From an uncultured Flavobacteriales bacterium (GTDB taxonomy: Bacteria > Bacteroidota > Bacteroidia > Flavobacteriales_D > Parvicellaceae): DNA of 64,000 bases. Positions 1 through 8,654 of this stretch are shown here, piece after piece. The stretch spans positions 82,058-146,057 of the forward strand of contig CALSMU010000008.1 of the NCBI GenBank assembly GCA_943787535.1. The letters are read 5' to 3'. The notes below the pieces were generated by a model. The model was not told the DNA's origin and did not search any database. It saw nothing but the letters and a program-made list of their open reading frames with translations. Position numbers and translations under genes: made by a program. Within the stretch, counting starts at the first letter, position 1, and each line of letters starts with the position of its first letter.

Positions 1-2
1 AT

Positions 3-1820
3 GTGGATCCATATATATCTTTTGGTATAGAGTCAATGGAGTTCTTATCCAAATCGGATATGTACGATGCGAATGGTAATTATTATAATTATTGGTCTGA
101 TGGAACGATTAGAAATATGGAGGAAGGGTCAATTGGCTCTGAAAATGCAACTGAAATTTATCGAGATTATGTTTATGAAAGTGATATAAGAGAATTGGAT
201 TTAGATGATTTTGGTAAATATTCGGAAAGAACGTTTGCTATTCCTGTAGAAGTTGGTGCAAATTTTCACATTACTGATCGAATAAAATTTAGAGTAGGAA
301 CATCTATGCATTTTGCGTTTTCTGATTTGGTAGATGGTGTGACTGTAGAAAGCTTGGGAGACAGAAAAGGAAATAAGGCAAATGATAAATTTTTGTATTC
401 GCATTTTGCACTTTCTTTCGATCTTAATTCTGGAAAAATAGATTCTGTTGAGCTAGATAAGCATTCAGATTTTGATGATATGCAAAAATTGGATTCCATT
501 GATTCTGATGGTGATTTAATAGTTGATTTTGTTGATTTATGTGCAAAAACTCCTGAAGGAGTTCTTGTGGATGATTTTGGATGTCCATTAGATAAAGATT
601 TAGACGGTGTTCCAGATTATTTGGATGAAGAGAAAGAAACAAAACCTGAAGCACTAGTAAATGAGGTTGGAGTTACATTGACTGACGCTGATTTTGAATT
701 GGCTTACAGAAAATATAAGGATTCTTTGGGAGCGGCTTACAGTATAGATGTTGCTAGTGTTACACTTGGTGAAGGTTCCAGTGTTGCTGTTAATACCAGT
801 GGTTTTGCGAATGATGACGAAGGTTTTGTAGATGTAGCCGTAGTTTTTGATTCAGATGAAGGACAATTACCGAAAGAAATTAGAGATAAATTATTAAGCC
901 AACCAGGATTTCATGTAGTTGAAAGAGATGATGGTACACGCGAGTATGTTGTAAGAGGTTATAATACTTTAGAAGAAGCTATGGCTGCAATGGATCAATT
1001 CAAGAAAAACGGAATGGATGTCAAAGGTATTGCTAAAGTTTCGAAAGATGAAGCTTTGGAATTTGTGAGTCAAGAAGTAATCGATAAAGCAAGAGCTGAA
1101 TTATTGGTTTCAACCGCTGCAGTTGACACGAGTATAGTGAGTGCAATTGATACGAGTATAGTTAGTGTAATTGACACGAGTATAGTGAGTGCAATTGATA
1201 CGACTCTAAATACTATGGATATTAGCTTAGGAACAACATATCGAGTGCAGATTGGGGCTTTTCGTAAAGAACTATCTACCAGTGTGTTTAGTGATGCTAG
1301 AGAAGTAGTCTACACTGAAGGAGATGATGATTTGTTTAGATATTATTCTGGTTCTTCTAATGAAAAAAGTAAAGCTGCGGAACATAGAATTGCATTATTA
1401 GAAATGGGATATGAAGGTTCATTTATAGTTGCGTTCAGGGATGGTAAGCGGATTAAACTATCCGAAGCGAATTTTGATGTTGTAGATACTTCTAAAGATG
1501 TTATAGTTGAATCTGTAGAACCAACAGGAAGCGTTGTGCGTAGGGAATTAGTTCGATTTAGAGTTCAGGTAGGGGAATATACAGGGAACGTTCCAACGGA
1601 AGTGCTGGATATATACCTTGCAATCGGTGATGTTACATTTAAGAGAGATCCAGAATCAGGTTTAATTAGGTCTTTCCTAGGATGGTTTGAGACATATGAT
1701 GAAGCCGAAGAGTTTCAAGCTGAATTGGAAAGAGAAGGATTGAATGATACGTTTGTTATTGGGGATTTCAATGGTAAGATTATTTCAGCGCAAGAGACAC
1801 TGGAATTACTAAACGAATAA
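3..1820 (+). CDS. Outer-membrane TSP3/SPOR domain protein, 5' truncated
   Basis: The reading frame is open at the left edge, so the N-terminus, including any signal peptide, is missing. The first 140 residues visible read like the last strands of an outer-membrane beta-barrel (alternating hydrophobic stretches such as KFLYSHFALSFDL). Residues about 165-210 hold acidic calcium-binding TSP3-type repeats (DSDGD, DKDLDGVPD), as in OmpA-like proteins of Bacteroidota. Two SPOR-like modules follow, at about 415-480 (YRVQIGAF) and 515-600 (FRVQVGEY); SPOR domains bind denuded peptidoglycan. An 8-residue repeat (DTSIVSAI) lies just before the first SPOR module. A lipoprotein gene follows 12 bp downstream. 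A structural envelope role is inferred. Confidence 0.7.
   Translation: MDPYISFGIESMEFLSKSDMYDANGNYYNYWSDGTIRNMEEGSIGSENATEIYRDYVYESDIRELDLDDFGKYSERTFAIPVEVGANFHITDRIKFRVGTSMHFAFSDLVDGVTVESLGDRKGNKANDKFLYSHFALSFDLNSGKIDSVELDKHSDFDDMQKLDSIDSDGDLIVDFVDLCAKTPEGVLVDDFGCPLDKDLDGVPDYLDEEKETKPEALVNEVGVTLTDADFELAYRKYKDSLGAAYSIDVASVTLGEGSSVAVNTSGFANDDEGFVDVAVVFDSDEGQLPKEIRDKLLSQPGFHVVERDDGTREYVVRGYNTLEEAMAAMDQFKKNGMDVKGIAKVSKDEALEFVSQEVIDKARAELLVSTAAVDTSIVSAIDTSIVSVIDTSIVSAIDTTLNTMDISLGTTYRVQIGAFRKELSTSVFSDAREVVYTEGDDDLFRYYSGSSNEKSKAAEHRIALLEMGYEGSFIVAFRDGKRIKLSEANFDVVDTSKDVIVESVEPTGSVVRRELVRFRVQVGEYTGNVPTEVLDIYLAIGDVTFKRDPESGLIRSFLGWFETYDEAEEFQAELEREGLNDTFVIGDFNGKIISAQETLELLNE
1125..1208 (+). repeat. 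24-bp in-frame tandem repeat
   Basis: Three and a half copies of a 24-bp unit start at 1125, 1149, 1173 and 1197. They encode DTSIV(S)(A/V)I and lie in the linker between the TSP3 part and the first SPOR module. The copies differ at only a few bases, so the array is recent or still being homogenised. Confidence 0.85.
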
Positions 1821-1832
1821 TAAAATAAAAAT

Positions 1833-2333
1833 ATGAAGAAAGGACTAATAATAATGTTTTCACTACCTATAATTTTTGCAGCATGCAGCGAATCATCAGA
1901 AGATGCAGTTACTCCTGACGATAAAACAGTGGAGAATAAATTGGTAGAAAAGGATAGTGTTGTAACAATAAAAGATTCCGTGATTATTGATACTTCATCC
2001 GTTGCAATTGATAGTGTGGCAAGAGAGGATTATGAGAATGATTTGTCTCTAGAGATAAAAGAGATTGAAGAAGAAATTGAAAATCCAATAAGTGAAGATT
2101 GTAAAATGTTCTTAGAAGATTATGCAGAAGGAATTAAAAGTTTTGCAAGCATAACTGAAAAAGTAGCTGCAAATCCTGAAGATATAGGGTTGCAAATTCA
2201 ATTGTCTTCTGCTTCTGAAGATATTAACGCTTGGGCAAGTATGCCTCAAATGTTTCAGTGTTCTCAGAATGAAGCTTTCCAAAAGCAGATTGAAATTCTT
2301 AACAATAAACGCGATAAATTATTGGCTATTTAA
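1833..2333 (+). CDS. Hypothetical lipoprotein
   Basis: A 166-residue protein with a type II signal peptide: MKKG start, hydrophobic core and a lipobox ending in IFAAC, so Cys17 should be lipidated. The mature part is acidic and polar, with Val/Asp/Ser-rich stretches at 30-70 and a predicted helical C-terminal half. No catalytic motif is visible. It follows the SPOR protein by 12 bp and ends just before a strong terminator, so the two genes are probably the end of one transcript. Function unknown. Confidence 0.75.
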   Translation: MKKGLIIMFSLPIIFAACSESSEDAVTPDDKTVENKLVEKDSVVTIKDSVIIDTSSVAIDSVAREDYENDLSLEIKEIEEEIENPISEDCKMFLEDYAEGIKSFASITEKVAANPEDIGLQIQLSSASEDINAWASMPQMFQCSQNEAFQKQIEILNNKRDKLLAI

Positions 2334-2358
2334 GAATGATTTCGTTAAAAAAATAGTG

Positions 2359-2388
2359 AAAAGAGGTGCTTGTATTGTGCCTCTTTTT
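2359..2388 (+). terminator. Rho-independent terminator after the lipoprotein gene
   Basis: An AAAAGAGG / CCTCTTTT stem (2359-2366 with 2380-2387) is followed by a T tract, 26 bp after the lipoprotein stop. Confidence 0.8.
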
Positions 2389-2402
2389 ATGTTCTATTTC
2401 AT

Positions 2403-2410
2403 TACCTTTG
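2403..2410 (+). promoter_or_regulatory. Probable -7 element for the cystathionine beta-synthase gene
   Basis: TACCTTTG matches the Bacteroidota -7 consensus TAnnTTTG exactly and lies 20 bp before the ATG. No clear TTG is present at the -33 position, which falls on the preceding terminator. A short inverted repeat (GTGCA 2410-2414, TGCAC 2424-2428) lies in the very short leader. Confidence 0.45.
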
Positions 2411-2429
2411 TGCACATTAAACATGCACT

Positions 2430-3791
2430 ATGAAATACTATAATAATATTCTTCAAACAATAGGGAATACGCCATTGGTGAAAATACACACAATGTGTAA
2501 AGCTGTGGATGCTTTAGTACTTGCTAAAATTGAAACTGTAAATCCAGGAAACTCAGTAAAGGATAGGATGGCACTCCAAATGATAGATGATGCTGAAGCA
2601 GATGGTAGATTGAAGCCAGGAGGAACTATTATTGAAGGTACTTCAGGGAATACTGGAATGGGATTGGCTTTAGTTGCTTTGTTAAGAGGATACAAATTGA
2701 TTTGTGTTTTAAGCGATAAACAAAGTAAAGAGAAGATGGATATTTTGAGAGCTGTTGGAGCAGAGGTGCATGTTTGTCCAACCAATGTTGCACCAGATGA
2801 TCCTCGTTCTTATTATTCAGTGTCAAAAACATTAGCGGATACTACACCTAATTCATGGTATGTGAACCAATATGATAACCCGTCAAATACGAAAGCACAC
2901 TACTTAACTACGGGACCTGAAATTTGGGAACAAACAGAAGGTAAAATCACACATTTCGTGGTTGGAGTTGGCACTGGTGGTACAATTTCGGGTGTCGGTA
3001 AATATTTAAAAGAAAAGAATCCAAATATTAAAATTTGGGGTATAGATACGTACGGTTCGGTATTTAAAAAATACCACGAAACTGGAATATTTGACGAGAA
3101 TGAAATCTACCCTTATATCACAGAAGGGATTGGAGAAGATATTCTTCCGAAAAACGTCGACTTTTCTGTGATTGACAAGTTTGAAAAAGTTACGGATAAA
3201 GATGCAGCAATATATCAAAGGAAACTAGCAAAAGAGGAAGGGGTCTTTGTTGGGAATTCTGCAGGGTCTGCGATTAAAGGAATATTGCAATTAAAAGAAG
3301 AATTAACAAAAGACGATGTCGTAGTTGTCTTATTTCACGATCATGGAAGCCGTTACGTTGGTAAAATGTTTAATGATGATTGGATGCGTGAAAGAGGTTT
3401 CTTAGACGAAGAGAAAACGTGCGCAGTTGATTTGATTAAGGATCATGCAGGTAAGCATTTAGTTACTGTAACTGAGGAGAATCCTGTTTCTCAAGCATTG
3501 TTATTAATGAACCAATATGGCATTTCTCAAATTCCCGTTGTTGAAGGAAATAAATGCGTAGGCTCATTGTCAGATAATCATCTTTTTGCAAAATTGCTGG
3601 ACAATTCAGAATTGAAAGAACTTCCAATTAAACATGTAATGGAAGCTCCTCTTCCGGAGGTTCAAGGTAAAGCTTCTATAGAAGAAGTCTCTAAATTGTT
3701 TTCCAATGGAGCAACAGCGGTGGTTGTAAATTATGATGGAGATAAAAAACACATTATTACCTATCAAGATGTAATTAGAGCAATTGCTTAA
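2430..3791 (+). CDS. Cystathionine beta-synthase (PLP-dependent, with CBS domain pair)
   Basis: A 453-residue fold-type II PLP enzyme of the CBS/cysteine synthase family, predicted to condense serine (or O-acetylserine) with homocysteine or sulfide. The N-terminal catalytic domain has GNTPLV, the PLP lysine in NPGNSVKDRMA, the substrate loop EGTSGNTG and the phosphate-binding loop GTGGTISG. After about residue 335 come two CBS modules (ISQIPVVEGNKCVGSLSD; KHIITYQDVIRAI), which bind adenosyl ligands in the eukaryotic enzyme. The order and length fit cystathionine beta-synthase rather than a plain cysteine synthase of about 310 residues. It follows a terminator and starts its own transcript. 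The next gene begins 2 bp after its stop. Confidence 0.85.
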   Translation: MKYYNNILQTIGNTPLVKIHTMCKAVDALVLAKIETVNPGNSVKDRMALQMIDDAEADGRLKPGGTIIEGTSGNTGMGLALVALLRGYKLICVLSDKQSKEKMDILRAVGAEVHVCPTNVAPDDPRSYYSVSKTLADTTPNSWYVNQYDNPSNTKAHYLTTGPEIWEQTEGKITHFVVGVGTGGTISGVGKYLKEKNPNIKIWGIDTYGSVFKKYHETGIFDENEIYPYITEGIGEDILPKNVDFSVIDKFEKVTDKDAAIYQRKLAKEEGVFVGNSAGSAIKGILQLKEELTKDDVVVVLFHDHGSRYVGKMFNDDWMRERGFLDEEKTCAVDLIKDHAGKHLVTVTEENPVSQALLLMNQYGISQIPVVEGNKCVGSLSDNHLFAKLLDNSELKELPIKHVMEAPLPEVQGKASIEEVSKLFSNGATAVVVNYDGDKKHIITYQDVIRAIA

Positions 3792-3793
3792 AG

Positions 3794-4573
3794 TTGAGGG
3801 ATACAATTAAAATAATAGATCAAATGAAACGGGAAGTATTACTTCCCGTTTTTCCGTTACGGATAATTTCATTGGTTCCATCTCAAACTGAATTATTATT
3901 TGAACTAGGGCTTGGCGAAAGGGTAGTGGGAATAACAAAGTTTTGTATTCATCCGAGAGAATGGTTTGATTCCAAACCTCGAGTGGGAGGCACTAAATGT
4001 ATAGATTTTGAAAAAATAGCTGCACTTAAACCCGATTTAATAATTGGAAACAAGGAAGAGAATACCAAAGAAGATATTGCTGCATTAGAGAAAGACTATT
4101 CAGTTTGGATGTCAGACATTTATATGTTTGAAGATGCGCTTGAAATGATATTTGAAGTTTCTCGTTTTACGAATTTCCAAGAAAAGGGAATAGAAATATT
4201 AAAGGCTATCTCTAAAGCTAAAGATGCTTTTACGCAGCCAATTGATCTAAAAAAAGTGGTTTACTTTATTTGGAATGATCCTTATATGGTAGTTGGTAAA
4301 AACACATTTATTGATGATATGCTGTATCATGCCGGATATGTAAATGTGGTAATGGCAGACAGATATTTAGAGCTTAAAGTAGAGGAATTAAAAGCCTTGG
4401 AACCAGAAGTTATTTTGCTTTCCAGCGAGCCATATCCATTTAAGAAAAAGCATGTTGACGAGCTGAAAAAACACCTTCCTGAAGTTGAAATAAAAATAGT
4501 GGATGGAGAAATGTTTAGTTGGTATGGTTCGAAATTGACAAAGGCTTTTCCTTATTTCGCTTCACTCTTTTGA
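3794..4573 (+). CDS. BtuF-like ABC-type cobalamin/iron-complex binding protein
   Basis: A 259-residue periplasmic-binding-protein fold (BtuF/FhuD type): RIISLVPSQTELLFELGL, VVGITKFC, KPDLIIGNKEEN and EPEVILLSSEPYPF. No signal peptide is visible, as is usual for this Bacteroidota subfamily. The start is uncertain. TTG at 3794 gives a KIIDQM segment like the ITDQMGR segment expected in the family, while ATG at 3824 is the first ATG. A perfect hairpin with a T tract (3827-3853) sits inside the first codons after that ATG, so the end of the upstream transcript and the start of this gene overlap. No permease or ATPase lies nearby, so transport itself is unproven. Confidence 0.7.
   Translation: MRDTIKIIDQMKREVLLPVFPLRIISLVPSQTELLFELGLGERVVGITKFCIHPREWFDSKPRVGGTKCIDFEKIAALKPDLIIGNKEENTKEDIAALEKDYSVWMSDIYMFEDALEMIFEVSRFTNFQEKGIEILKAISKAKDAFTQPIDLKKVVYFIWNDPYMVVGKNTFIDDMLYHAGYVNVVMADRYLELKVEELKALEPEVILLSSEPYPFKKKHVDELKKHLPEVEIKIVDGEMFSWYGSKLTKAFPYFASLF
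3827..3855 (+). terminator. Perfect hairpin plus T tract inside the 5' coding region
   Basis: AAACGGGAAGT (3827-3837), a 3-base loop ATT and ACTTCCCGTTT (3841-3851) form an 11-bp perfect stem followed by more T. It looks like the intrinsic terminator of the cystathionine beta-synthase gene 36 bp upstream, yet it is translated as the start of the BtuF-like protein. It could also act as an attenuator. Confidence 0.7.
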
Positions 4574-4665
4574 AGAGTGTTAAAATGCTGCGCACCGTAA
4601 AAAACTTGGCTGCTATCAATCTCAGTCAAATCACTTTTGACTTCTCTCTATTCTAGCAGAAAGGA

Positions 4666-5394
4666 TTAACCAAATACTTTTTTCAATAGATCAGTTACTC
4701 GGGCCGCAGGGTCTTGTCGAATTTTTAATTCTTCCTTGGCAATTTGCACAAATAATCCATCAATAGCCTTATCGGTTGCATATTCAACAAGATCAGGATT
4801 TACTTTTTCTACAAATGGTAATTTATTGTAAGTACTGAAAATTGCATTCCAGTTTTTTGTGGCACCTACTTTATCTAATGAAATCTTTACTATAGGTTCA
4901 AATTTATCTATCAAATCAGCTCTTGTTGATTTATCGAGAAACTTTGTCGCTGCATTATCTTTACCATTAAGAATACTCATCGCATCATTAATGCTCATTC
5001 CTTTTATCGCATCTACAAAAATTTCTTTTGAAGCAGCAGTAGCATCTTCAGCAGCTCTGTTAATTGATTCAATAGTTTCGTCAACTTTTTTTCCTTGACC
5101 AATGCTACGTAATTTAGTTTCAACTTTATTAGCTTCTTCTGGCAGTGGTATTTTTATTGAGAGATCTTTGAAAAAGCCATCTGGTTTTGAAAGTTGATCC
5201 ACTCCCTTTTCTATCCCTTTGTTTAATGCTTCTTTTAATCCAGCACCAACTTCTTCTTGACTCAACCCAAGGGAGGAAGGTTTTACTTCTTCAATCTTTT
5301 TGTCAACAGTTTTTTTAAGCTTATCGAATTGAGCGGTTGATATGGAGACCGAAAAGAGGACCATACTGCATGTAAGGTAAATTGCTTTTTTCAT
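4666..5394 (-). CDS. DUF4197 domain protein, exported
   Basis: A 242-residue protein with a cleavable signal peptide (MKKAIYLTCSMVLFSVSISTAQ). The rest matches the DUF4197 pattern: GLKEALNKGIEKGVDQL near residue 50, DGFFKDLSIKIPLPEE, and a C-terminal DKAIDGLFVQIAKEELKIRQDP region. It is all-helical and probably periplasmic. The molecular role of the family is not known. It is monocistronic: it converges on the BtuF-like gene, and 220 bp of non-coding DNA without recognisable motifs lies upstream. Confidence 0.75.
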   Translation of the reverse strand: MKKAIYLTCSMVLFSVSISTAQFDKLKKTVDKKIEEVKPSSLGLSQEEVGAGLKEALNKGIEKGVDQLSKPDGFFKDLSIKIPLPEEANKVETKLRSIGQGKKVDETIESINRAAEDATAASKEIFVDAIKGMSINDAMSILNGKDNAATKFLDKSTRADLIDKFEPIVKISLDKVGATKNWNAIFSTYNKLPFVEKVNPDLVEYATDKAIDGLFVQIAKEELKIRQDPAARVTDLLKKVFG

Positions 5395-5617
5395 TTTCTT
5401 TTAATTAAGTTATTTAGTTTTCAGCTTTGCAATAATTAGACCGTTAATTTACCGCTGTATTTATTTCGAAAGGTAACCTTCCTGGTCAATTTAGTCTTTT
5501 AGTTATTTATCTATAATTAAGTTCAATTTTCGTTCATAAAGATACATCAATTAATTTCCAATCCTATATGTTTTTGAAGTGGTTTTAGTGCACTTGGAAT
5601 CGGTTTTGTATCCCTTT

Positions 5618-6526
5618 TTATAACAAAAATTTTTCTCCAGTTAGCTTTTCAGAAACATCCCATAGCTCAGATGCTATTTTTTTGTCGTAGGAATGTGGTT
5701 TTGATTTTACTTTTCCTGGCTTTCCTTTCATTCCGTTAAAGCCAGTAGGTCCAAAATAATCGCCACTTTTCACATCAGGGCCTAAGGCTGCGTATAATGT
5801 TGGTAAGGCAGCATATTTAGGTGGGTGCGTAAATATTGGGATAAATGGCGCCATAAGGAATTGGGCAAGAATAGGAATATTCGTAAATAAATTTGTTTTT
5901 GATACTCCTGGGTGGGAGGAAACAGCAATAACGTTGCTGCCAGCTTTTTCTAACCTTCTTTTTAGTTCGTAAGCAAACAGTAGGCAAGCTAATTTACTTT
6001 GCCCATATGCCCCAATTTTGGAATAACTTTTTTCTGCGTTTAAATTATCAAAATCAATTCTTCCTCTTTCATGCGCTAAACTACTCGTAGTTGCTATTCG
6101 CGCTCCTTCAGTTTTGTTTAAAATGGGATATAGTAAATTGGTAAGTAAAAAATGACTAAAATAGTTAACACCCATTTGACTTTCGAAACCATCTTCTGTT
6201 TTAGTAAGTGGTGGAATCATAATTCCAGCATTCTCAATTAATAAATCGAGGCTATCGTATTTTTCAGCAAATGTTGTAGAAAAACTCCGAACAGATTTTA
6301 AACTGTTAAGATCCAAAAGCATTATTTCTATATCCGCACTATTTACCTGAGATAAAACCTCTGCTTTTGCTGATTCGGCTTTTGATTTATTTCGGCAAGC
6401 CATTATTACTTTAATTTCCTTTTTTGCTAATCCAATTGTAATTTCTTTTCCAAGCCCAGAATTAGCTCCGGTTACAATTGCTATTTTTCTTTTTTGGGAA
6501 GGAATATTCTCAATGTTAAAACTCAT
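5618..6526 (-). CDS. Short-chain dehydrogenase/reductase (retinol-dehydrogenase-like)
   Basis: A 302-residue classical SDR with a Rossmann fold. It has the cofactor motif TGANSGLGKE at about residue 19, an ACRN motif after beta-2 (favouring NADPH), NAG at about 98, a catalytic Ser in TTSSLAH and YGQSK (Tyr, Lys) near residue 175. Length and motifs resemble the retinol dehydrogenase/protochlorophyllide reductase-like branch. The substrate cannot be told. A GNAT gene lies 30 bp upstream on the same strand, so co-transcription is possible. Confidence 0.8.
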   Translation of the reverse strand: MSFNIENIPSQKRKIAIVTGANSGLGKEITIGLAKKEIKVIMACRNKSKAESAKAEVLSQVNSADIEIMLLDLNSLKSVRSFSTTFAEKYDSLDLLIENAGIMIPPLTKTEDGFESQMGVNYFSHFLLTNLLYPILNKTEGARIATTSSLAHERGRIDFDNLNAEKSYSKIGAYGQSKLACLLFAYELKRRLEKAGSNVIAVSSHPGVSKTNLFTNIPILAQFLMAPFIPIFTHPPKYAALPTLYAALGPDVKSGDYFGPTGFNGMKGKPGKVKSKPHSYDKKIASELWDVSEKLTGEKFLL

Positions 6527-6556
6527 AGTTTGAAAGTGTGTCGTTTATGTGCAACT

Positions 6557-7039
6557 TTAATGCTGTGTTCGTAGTTCCCAGTATCCTACATCAATCCAAT
6601 TGTCAAACTTATAACCTACCTCTCTAAAATGTCCTACTTTTTCAAATCCCAATTTTTCGTGTAGTCTAATGCTAGCATCATTTGGCAAAGTAATGCACCC
6701 CATTAGTGCATGGAAATTTAATTCTTTAAGTTGATTAATTAATTCTTTATAGAGCAGTGTTCCCAATCCATTTTTGGTAGAACCATTTTTCAAATATACT
6801 GTTGTTTCTACCGAATGTTTATATCCGTCCTTTGCTTTCCACTCGCTTCCATAAGCATATCCCAGTATTTCTCCATCTATTTCATAGACAATCCAAGGAT
6901 ATATATTCATTTGAATTTTATCTTGAATTTCATTCAATGGTGCGTGTTCTGTATCAAACGTAAAGATTGAATGATCTACATAATAGTTGTAAATATTCAT
7001 TATTTGAGACGCGTCTTCTAAGGTTGCTTTTCGAATCAT
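6557..7039 (-). CDS. GNAT N-acetyltransferase (phosphinothricin acetyltransferase-like)
   Basis: About 160 residues covering one GNAT domain: MIRKATLEDASQIMNIYN at the start, the ILGYAYG strand, an acetyl-CoA loop of the form KNGSTKNGLGTLLYKEL and LPNDASIRLHEKLGFEKVGHF. The last motif is typical of the PAT/YncA-like branch, which acetylates small amines or amino-acid analogues. The ATG at 7039 is preferred over a TTG at 7057 because the protein family starts at MIRKA. It is followed by the SDR gene. Confidence 0.8.
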   Translation of the reverse strand: MIRKATLEDASQIMNIYNYYVDHSIFTFDTEHAPLNEIQDKIQMNIYPWIVYEIDGEILGYAYGSEWKAKDGYKHSVETTVYLKNGSTKNGLGTLLYKELINQLKELNFHALMGCITLPNDASIRLHEKLGFEKVGHFREVGYKFDNWIDVGYWELRTQH

Positions 7040-7107
7040 TCTAGACGTATTTACCAATTTTTATACAGTGATTAGCTTTATGAATTTTTACCTGTTTGAG
7101 AGCAAGG

Positions 7108-8637
7108 TTATTTTAATAAACTTCCTTTTTCAATATATGGAAAAATTTCATCGTACTTTAAAACAGCGTTCATACTAACTCTTCGATTTATGTGTTTTCG
7201 TTCTAAATCAACTAAATTGGTTATTCCTGCAGCACCAGCTAACTCACTGCAACTTCGAAGTGTTTCATCGTGAAAATTCGTAACCCTTTTCGCTTTGTTT
7301 TCAACATCTAGACCTTTCATAAGTGCGGCATTTTGCGTTGCTACTCCTACTGGACAATGATTATCATTGCACTTTAATGCTTGAATACAGCCAACTGCCA
7401 TCATCATAGCTCTTGCACTACTTACCATGTCTGCGCCTAAAGCAAGTATTCTTGCAATATGAAATCCACTGAAAACTTTACCTGAAGCAATAATTTTTAT
7501 GTCCTTTTTTAAATCATATCCAACCAAAGTGTCATAAACAAAAGCCACGGCATCTCTTAAGGGCATCCCCAAGGAATTGGAGAATTCTATAGGTGCAGCT
7601 CCAGTTCCTCCTTCACCTCCATCCACAGAAATAAAGTCGGGCTTTACGCCAGATGAAACCATAGCCTTGCACAAGTCAATAAATTCCTGTTTTTTACCAA
7701 CACATAATTTAAATCCGATGGGTTTTCCCTCCGATTTTTCTCTTAGTAGTTGAATGAAATTCATTAGCCCAGTTGCGTCAGAAAATGCCGAGTGACTCGG
7801 TGGTGAATGAACACTAGTGTGTGGCTTAACACCCCTGATTAAAGCAATTTCTTCAGTGTTTTTAGTTGCTGGTAAAATTCCTCCATGGCCTGGTTTAGCA
7901 CCTTGAGAAAGTTTTATTTCAACCATTTTCACATTCTTTAGAGTTGCTTTTTCAGTAAATTTTTCTGCATCAAATTCTCCCATTTCGTTTCTGCAGCCAA
8001 AATACCCTGTTCCAATTTGCCAAATTAAATCTCCTCCATACTTTAAATGATATGGACTAATAGACCCTTCTCCTGTATTATGAGCAAACCTTCCTTTTTT
8101 TGCTCCTTTGTTTAACGCCATAATAGCATTCTTACTCAATGAGCCAAAACTCATTGCTGAAATGTTTAGCAAACTTGCAAAATAAGGTTGTTTGCAATCT
8201 GGACCTCCAACAGTTATCCTCGGTTTGTCATTAATTTCCTTCTCACCTTTTGCATACATAGAATGATCCAGCCATTCATAACCAGCACTATAAACGTTCA
8301 TTTGTGTTCCAAATGGAACGGTGTCAGTTGTTTTTTTAGATCGTTGATAAATAAGGCTTCGATACTGTCTGTTAATTGGTCGTCCTTCTGTATCTGTTTC
8401 AACAAAATACTGCATTATCTCAGGGCGGATCGCTTCTAAAACATACCTTAACCTTCCGATTAAGGGGAAGTTTTTTTTGATGGTGTGTTTGTTTTGCAAC
8501 ATATCGGCAAGTCCCATAATGATTAAGGGTCCGATTATAGCCAAACTCCAAAGAGCAGGTAACCAAAAATATGCTGCTGCCCCTGTAGCACCCAATACCA
8601 TAATTGATGCCGTGATAAATATTCTTCTTACATTCAT
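7108..8637 (-). CDS. FMN-binding glutamate synthase family protein (GltB-like core, membrane anchored)
   Basis: A 509-residue protein with two hydrophobic segments in the first 45 residues, then the FMN-binding synthase domain of glutamate synthase. Landmarks are ISAMSFGSLSKNAI, KLSQGAKPGHGGILPA, SVDGGEGGTGAAP and CIQALKCNDNHCPVG, whose Cys-x5-Cys-x4-Cys spacing fits the 3Fe-4S site of GltB. The class II glutaminase domain and the C-terminal GXGXG domain are absent, so it cannot use glutamine as GltAB does. The natural substrate of these stand-alone proteins is not established. The aldehyde dehydrogenase gene ends 17 bp upstream, suggesting one operon. Confidence 0.85.
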   Translation of the reverse strand: MNVRRIFITASIMVLGATGAAAYFWLPALWSLAIIGPLIIMGLADMLQNKHTIKKNFPLIGRLRYVLEAIRPEIMQYFVETDTEGRPINRQYRSLIYQRSKKTTDTVPFGTQMNVYSAGYEWLDHSMYAKGEKEINDKPRITVGGPDCKQPYFASLLNISAMSFGSLSKNAIMALNKGAKKGRFAHNTGEGSISPYHLKYGGDLIWQIGTGYFGCRNEMGEFDAEKFTEKATLKNVKMVEIKLSQGAKPGHGGILPATKNTEEIALIRGVKPHTSVHSPPSHSAFSDATGLMNFIQLLREKSEGKPIGFKLCVGKKQEFIDLCKAMVSSGVKPDFISVDGGEGGTGAAPIEFSNSLGMPLRDAVAFVYDTLVGYDLKKDIKIIASGKVFSGFHIARILALGADMVSSARAMMMAVGCIQALKCNDNHCPVGVATQNAALMKGLDVENKAKRVTNFHDETLRSCSELAGAAGITNLVDLERKHINRRVSMNAVLKYDEIFPYIEKGSLLK

Positions 8638-8654
8638 AACTTCAACTTATTAAA

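Noticed and set aside
4562..4578. CACTCTT-TTG-AAGAGTG hairpin at the BtuF-like gene end as a terminator
   Set aside because: The stem is only 7 bp and is not followed by a T tract.
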